DNA of 9,486 nt from Candidatus Cloacimonadota bacterium (GTDB lineage: Bacteria > Cloacimonadota > Cloacimonadia > Cloacimonadales > Cloacimonadaceae). The stretch's first letter is position 1, and each line of letters starts with the position of its first letter. Position numbers and translations under genes: made by a program. Shown here piece after piece: positions 6,747-9,486 of the stretch. The notes beneath the pieces were generated by a model that made no database searches, was not told where the DNA came from, and saw nothing but the letters and a program-made list of their open reading frames with translations. The stretch covers positions 1 to 9,486 of the forward strand of contig JAQUJJ010000136.1 of the NCBI GenBank assembly GCA_028681035.1, in the 5' to 3' direction.

Positions 6747-6831
6747 CCTTGCCTCAATTGCCCTATCATTGCCCACTCATTGCCCTTGTGGTGGGCATTG
6801 GGTGGGCAATGATAGGGCAATTGGAGCAAGG
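6747..6831. repeat. long near-perfect palindrome (MITE/REP-like)
   Basis: Arms 6747-6785 and 6793-6831 are reverse complements at 35 of 39 positions with a 7-base loop (TTGTGGT). An uninterrupted perfect stretch of 22 pairs includes TTGCCCTATCATTGCCC. GCCC/GGGC words recur within each arm. It is neither a terminator (no T-run at either end) nor plausible coding sequence. It sits between the divergent genes at 6335-6673 (minus) and 6938-7387 (plus). Confidence 0.9.
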
Positions 6832-6882
6832 GGACATAAAAATAAATGCCAATTCTGTCCCAGAAATCAGTTTTTGTCCCCC
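6830..6882. repeat. GGGGACA...TGTCCCC inverted repeat next to the palindrome
   Basis: GGGGACA at 6830-6836 overlaps the end of the palindrome and is mirrored by TGTCCCC at 6875-6881; between them is another GTCCC at 6857-6861. Repeats built on GGGGACA/TGTCCCC words occur beside REP-associated transposase relics in other genomes (general recollection), so this may be one half of a mobile intergenic unit. Confidence 0.5.
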
Positions 6883-6937
6883 TTACATTATGAAGGGATT
6901 TATTTGTTATCCCAAAAAATGAACAAGGAGACACAAC

Positions 6938-7387
6938 ATGAAAGCAACACGCGCAAATCTATTGGGGGAGTTCACCGGTAAACTGGATGAGCTTATCTAT
7001 TACCGCAGCCGCCGAACTGGCAAGCTGTATGTTCGCAGACGGTGGAAGTTTGTCAACCACCCTGCTGCACCGCAGTTTAGCAGTGCCAACAAAGCAATAT
7101 TCGCCTTGCAACCATCGGTGGGGTACAAGGATAATCTGCGGGATTACCTGCTGCTGTATAACAAGTTAGCTAAATGCGAAGATAAGCCGCTTTGGACATG
7201 GACAAATGTGTATAGCAAGCTGATGTTTGCTATGCAGAAAGCATTTCCCAGCACAGTGGATTTGAAAATCATATCAAGAGCGCAGATTGCAGAGCAAAAC
7301 CTGCCATGTATCACACTTAAGGCTGCTATAGAAACTGGGCTGCTGCCTATGGTGAAAGGATATGAGAGGTTTGTTGCACAGATGTGA
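6938..7387 (+). CDS. unrecognised 149-residue protein with an N-terminal GKxxxxIYYRSRRTGKLYVRR motif
   Basis: I do not recognise the full-length family. The N-terminus (residues about 9-34) has LGEFTGKLDELIYYRS followed by RRTGKLYVRRR, a beta-hairpin-like pattern resembling the GKxGxxVFYxxxGKxYVRxxP motif of small, often phage- or mobile-element-linked proteins in FCB bacteria. The rest is predicted helical and rich in aromatic residues (DYLLLYNKL, PLWTWTNVYSKLMFAM). There is no signal peptide or membrane helix, and basic residues cluster near the N-terminus, so nucleic-acid binding is possible but unproven. AAGGAG lies 7 bases before the ATG, a strong ribosome site that supports this start and translation. 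It lies right after the palindromic element and just before a T9SS domain fragment. Confidence 0.75.
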   Translation: MKATRANLLGEFTGKLDELIYYRSRRTGKLYVRRRWKFVNHPAAPQFSSANKAIFALQPSVGYKDNLRDYLLLYNKLAKCEDKPLWTWTNVYSKLMFAMQKAFPSTVDLKIISRAQIAEQNLPCITLKAAIETGLLPMVKGYERFVAQM

Positions 7388-7393
7388 GTGTAG

Positions 7394-7660
7394 CCGGAGC
7401 TTGCTGAAGCTCCGCACTTTAACCCCTGTACCACTATTTCTTTTAGTGTTGCCAAGACAAAAAAAGTAAGCCTGGATATTTACGACATTAGAGGACAACA
7501 TATAAACTGTCTGGTGGAGGGGTTTGTGAACCCAGGTGCACATAGCATTGTATGGGACGGCAAGGATAAACGCAATAACAACGTTGCATCTGGAGTATAT
7601 TTATACCGTCTTAACGCTGCTTCGAGCTCGCAGTCCAGAAAGATGATTCTGCTAAAGTAA
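7394..7660 (+). pseudogene. orphan T9SS / FlgD-like C-terminal sorting domain fragment
   Basis: The frame is open from just after a TAG at 7391 to TAA at 7658, 88 codons. It reads ...PHFNPCTTISFSVAKTKKV, then LDIYDIRGQHIN, HSIVWDGKDKRNNN, VASGVYLYRLN and finally RKMILLK-stop. This matches the consensus of the C-terminal secretion/sorting domains of type IX secretion cargo (NPFNPxTTIxF, IYNIxGQ, WDGxDxxG, ASGVYxYRL, KMxLLK). There is no usable start codon, no signal peptide and no passenger domain. It is best read as the surviving 3' end of a cargo gene whose front was lost. The domain is otherwise undamaged, so the loss may be recent. A hairpin sits at its broken end. Confidence 0.85.
7395..7414. 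repeat. perfect hairpin at the broken end of the T9SS fragment
   Basis: CGGAGCTT-gctg-AAGCTCCG is a perfect 8-pair stem with a 4-base loop, starting 8 bases after the stop of the 149-residue gene. Only CACTTT follows, so it is a poor terminator. The word AGCTCCGC (7408-7415) also occurs in the third hairpin at 4188-4195. Confidence 0.8.
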
Positions 7661-7753
7661 AAAGTTATAACTCAGCGTAATTGTTAGTTAAAATGATGGT
7701 GATGTTTCAAGCATACACTGTAATTAAACGCAGGTGTCTCTTTTTAACTCATA

Positions 7754-7806
7754 AATCGGCGAAACGGGAAATCGCAGCGTTTTATTCGAAGATATCGTCG
7801 CCGATT
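7754..7806. repeat. inverted repeat upstream of the restriction-modification genes
   Basis: AATCGGCGA (7754-7762) and TCGCCGATT (7798-7806) are perfect 9-base inverted copies, with a nested AAACG...CGTTT pair (7762-7766 / 7778-7782). They could be an operator, a leader RNA stem or the edge of an inserted element. No controller gene is present. Otherwise the 250 bases at 7661-7911 show only AT-rich DNA, with a TTGACT at 7877-7882 that lacks a good -10 box. Confidence 0.5.
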
Positions 7807-7927
7807 GTATAAGTCAAAATAGCTACAGTGATACATTTAGTATGAAGTAATCGCAGTTGTGAAAGATATATTTACCTTGACTATTATTTAGACATCAAAA
7901 CACTCGTTAAAGTGACGGTAAAGAAGG

Positions 7928-7933
7928 AAGGAG
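7928..7933 (+). promoter_or_regulatory. ribosome binding site deciding the methyltransferase start
   Basis: AAGGAG ends 8 bases before ATG 7942 and lies inside the reading frame that begins at GTG 7912. This supports the shorter protein. Confidence 0.7.
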
Positions 7934-7941
7934 ATTTAAAG

Positions 7942-8808
7942 ATGCTAGCAATAGATAGAATATATCTGGGAGATGGGTTGAAATTGTTAGAAGATATAGA
8001 TAACGAATCCATTGATCTTGTTATTTGTGATGGACCATACGGTGTTACAAACTATGGATGGGACAAAGTAAAGAGCATCCAAGATTACAACCTTATGTTG
8101 ATAGAATCCTATGCTCCCAAATTAAAAGAAGGTGGGACTTTGTACTTATTTGGAAAGCCTGATTGCATTGATTTTATTGATTATCGCAGTTATTTGAATC
8201 TCAAATCAAAAATAGTATGGTATCAACCAAGTAGACTGGCTCAGGGAAGAATTTCATATACTAATAATTATGATGTTATCTGCTACTTTGTAAAGGGCAA
8301 AGTGGCAAAGACATTTAATTTAGATGATATACGTGTAGCACAACTTGTTGAATTGGAGCACCGGCAACGTTGTGAGAATGTGCCCTCAGTAAAAAACGGA
8401 AAATACACTAAGACTAAGTTTAATGAGAAGGGGAAAAATCCTGGGGACGTATGGGGTGATATTAAGCAATTGACTTATAAGTCCAAAGAGCTAGTTAGTA
8501 GAGATGTGCTAAACACGATACAGAAACCCGAGAAATTATACGAAAGATTGATTAAGGCAAGCTCGAACCAGGGAGACATTGTGCTCGATACTTTTGCGGG
8601 CGTAGGGACGACTGCTGTAGTATGTAAAAAACTAAAGCGCCATTTTATCACATTCGAAATGGATGAATCTATCTACAAGGCAAGTAAAACTAGATTGGAT
8701 GATTTGGATGAAGATAATGACCTTTGGTACACATTTGATAGCTCTACTATTTTAAAGGATGAAATCGCACAACCTGCTTCTCTAGAGGAGTATCATGTCC
8801 CCAATTAA
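7942..8808 (+). CDS. beta-class DNA methyltransferase (N4-cytosine or N6-adenine) of a type II-like restriction-modification system
   Basis: The product is 288 residues. The catalytic motif comes first (LVICDGPYG, DGPYG at 30-34, a variant of DPPY/SPPY) and the S-adenosylmethionine-binding motif last (VLDTFAGVGTT, 214-224, preceded by QKPEKLYERLI). This IV-before-I order defines the beta class. Between them lie IVWYQPSRL and NNYDVICYFVKG, typical of this family. It transfers a methyl group to an exocyclic amino group of a base in the recognition site, protecting host DNA; base and site cannot be read here. I chose ATG 7942 because AAGGAG lies 8 bases upstream; GTG at 7912 would add ten residues without a ribosome site. 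Codons are clearly more AT-rich than in the first operon, which suggests transfer. The next gene overlaps by 14 bases. Confidence 0.88.
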   Translation: MLAIDRIYLGDGLKLLEDIDNESIDLVICDGPYGVTNYGWDKVKSIQDYNLMLIESYAPKLKEGGTLYLFGKPDCIDFIDYRSYLNLKSKIVWYQPSRLAQGRISYTNNYDVICYFVKGKVAKTFNLDDIRVAQLVELEHRQRCENVPSVKNGKYTKTKFNEKGKNPGDVWGDIKQLTYKSKELVSRDVLNTIQKPEKLYERLIKASSNQGDIVLDTFAGVGTTAVVCKKLKRHFITFEMDESIYKASKTRLDDLDEDNDLWYTFDSSTILKDEIAQPASLEEYHVPN

Positions 8809-9304
8809 TGAGATCACGAGGCACTATAAAATAATCATAGAATTAGTGAAAACAGCTTTTAGTGAGGCTCAAAGTATTGGTATTAATAACCTCTTACAAC
8901 CGGGGCTTGTTAAAGAAATGATTATTTCAGACGCGCTTGGACATACATTGATAACAACTAAACGTGATGCAGATGCGCATAAAACTGGCAACCCAACAAT
9001 TAAATACGAATATTTGAGCTGTAAAGAAGGAGGGATGGGACAACTGGATAGAATGTTCAAATCTCCTCCGGAGAACCGTACCCAATCCTTAGAGCGTATA
9101 AAAAGAAACCACAGCATATTCTTTGCTGTTTTTGATAAAAATGACCAAATCAAGATTTTACGTATCTATGAGATTTTGCCATCTGTCCTGATTGCCGAAA
9201 CCGAAAGAAAGTTAGACAACAGTAAAAATGATATTTCGCACGTTGGCTTTTCCGAAAAGTGGGCAAGAGAAAACGGTAAAAGAGTCTTTGTTAACAGCGA
9301 CTAA
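8795..9304 (+). CDS. putative type II restriction endonuclease, partner of the methyltransferase
   Basis: The product is 169 residues. The start codon overlaps the end of the methyltransferase gene by 14 bases, and GAGGAG lies 4 bases upstream, so the two are probably translated together. The central segment, LVKEMIISDALGH, then TKRDADAHKTG, KYEYLSCKEGG and GQLDRMFK, resembles small type II restriction enzymes in which a helix with a glutamate precedes D and E/K residues of a PD-(D/E)xK-like core. Candidate catalytic residues are E41, D58 or D60, E72 and K77, but the exact ExK spacing is not canonical (E72-YLSC-K77). A later strand, HSIFFAVFDKN followed by KILRIYEIL, fits the same fold. It would cut DNA lacking the partner methylation. 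The enzyme is short but has a normal start and stop; specificity is unknown. Confidence 0.75.
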   Translation: MSPINEITRHYKIIIELVKTAFSEAQSIGINNLLQPGLVKEMIISDALGHTLITTKRDADAHKTGNPTIKYEYLSCKEGGMGQLDRMFKSPPENRTQSLERIKRNHSIFFAVFDKNDQIKILRIYEILPSVLIAETERKLDNSKNDISHVGFSEKWARENGKRVFVNSD

Positions 9305-9486
9305 GATTCTATTTTGTTTGTTTGCAAGGGTTAGATACATAGTTTCTCCTCAATATCGGTTTTTACATGAAAAATACCCCGTGATTTAGGCACAGAACCC
9401 CAATATGCCCAAAAGTTAGCAATATAGGGTGTTTAGAATATATTAGACTATGTTAAAGCGCAGAAGTCGATTTATTCAAACTACTT

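Noticed and set aside
6677..6981. Overlapping frames on both strands in the palindrome region
   Set aside because: They exist because the palindrome reads alike on both strands; no ribosome sites or family patterns support them.
7144..7543. Minus-strand frames opposite the 149-residue gene and the T9SS fragment
   Set aside because: They are antisense to sequence with recognisable plus-strand coding signal and have no recognisable product.
9213..9340. Minus-strand frame of about 42 codons with AGGAG just before its ATG, antisense to the nuclease 3' end
   Set aside because: The ribosome site is good but the product is very short and featureless and overlaps a better gene; probably chance.
9305..9486. 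Terminal 182 bases checked for a further gene or terminator
   Set aside because: Only short frames and no stem with a T-run were found.

Overview
The window reads as chromosomal DNA of a Gram-negative bacterium of the FCB type, most probably Candidatus Cloacimonadota or a close relative. This placement is an inference. It rests on an LpxH-like lipid A pathway phosphatase, a fragment of a type IX secretion / FlgD-like C-terminal sorting domain (xNPxTTISF... IYDIRGQ... WDGKD... ASGVYLYRL... LLK-stop), a DUF4159 protein, and a membrane protein that joins a PP2C-like domain to a PQQ-like propeller. No rRNA, tRNA or CRISPR array was seen.

Layout. Positions 1-4125 hold five plus-strand genes with gaps of 1 to 12 bases (about 100 if the DUF4159 gene starts at 1330), probably one operon: PP2C-like/propeller membrane protein (5' end probably outside the window), DUF4159 exported protein, LpxH-like metallophosphoesterase, membrane-anchored cyclophilin with a large insertion, and a small PNPOx-like flavin protein. 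Positions 4126-4365 are non-coding and highly structured: four consecutive hairpins, with loops 1 and 4 exactly complementary, then a 15-base repeat in three copies and a possible promoter. Positions 4366-6006 encode a long-chain acyl-CoA synthetase-like enzyme, closed by a good plus-strand terminator at 6038-6066.

Positions 6067-6334 contain no protein gene. On the minus strand they hold two abutting hairpins with C-rich loops, a CCUCCU (anti-Shine-Dalgarno-like) word and a UUCG-capped terminator. I propose a small regulatory RNA, or a structured 3' UTR of the minus-strand gene 6335-6673. That gene encodes a small exported beta-sandwich protein resembling a degenerate superoxide reductase domain. 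Positions 6747-6882 carry a long near-perfect palindrome of MITE/REP type. Next come an unrecognised 149-residue protein (6938-7387), an orphan T9SS C-terminal domain fragment without a start (7394-7660), an intergenic stretch with an inverted repeat, and a compact AT-rich restriction-modification pair (7942-9304). The last 182 bases show no convincing gene.

How it fits together. The first block looks like resident envelope and housekeeping functions. From about 6700 onward the window looks like an accessory region: palindromic repeat, gene fragment, and a restriction-modification module of different base composition. The most interesting signals are non-coding: the C-rich-loop RNA candidate at 6077-6183 and the kissing-loop hairpin cluster at 4144-4222.
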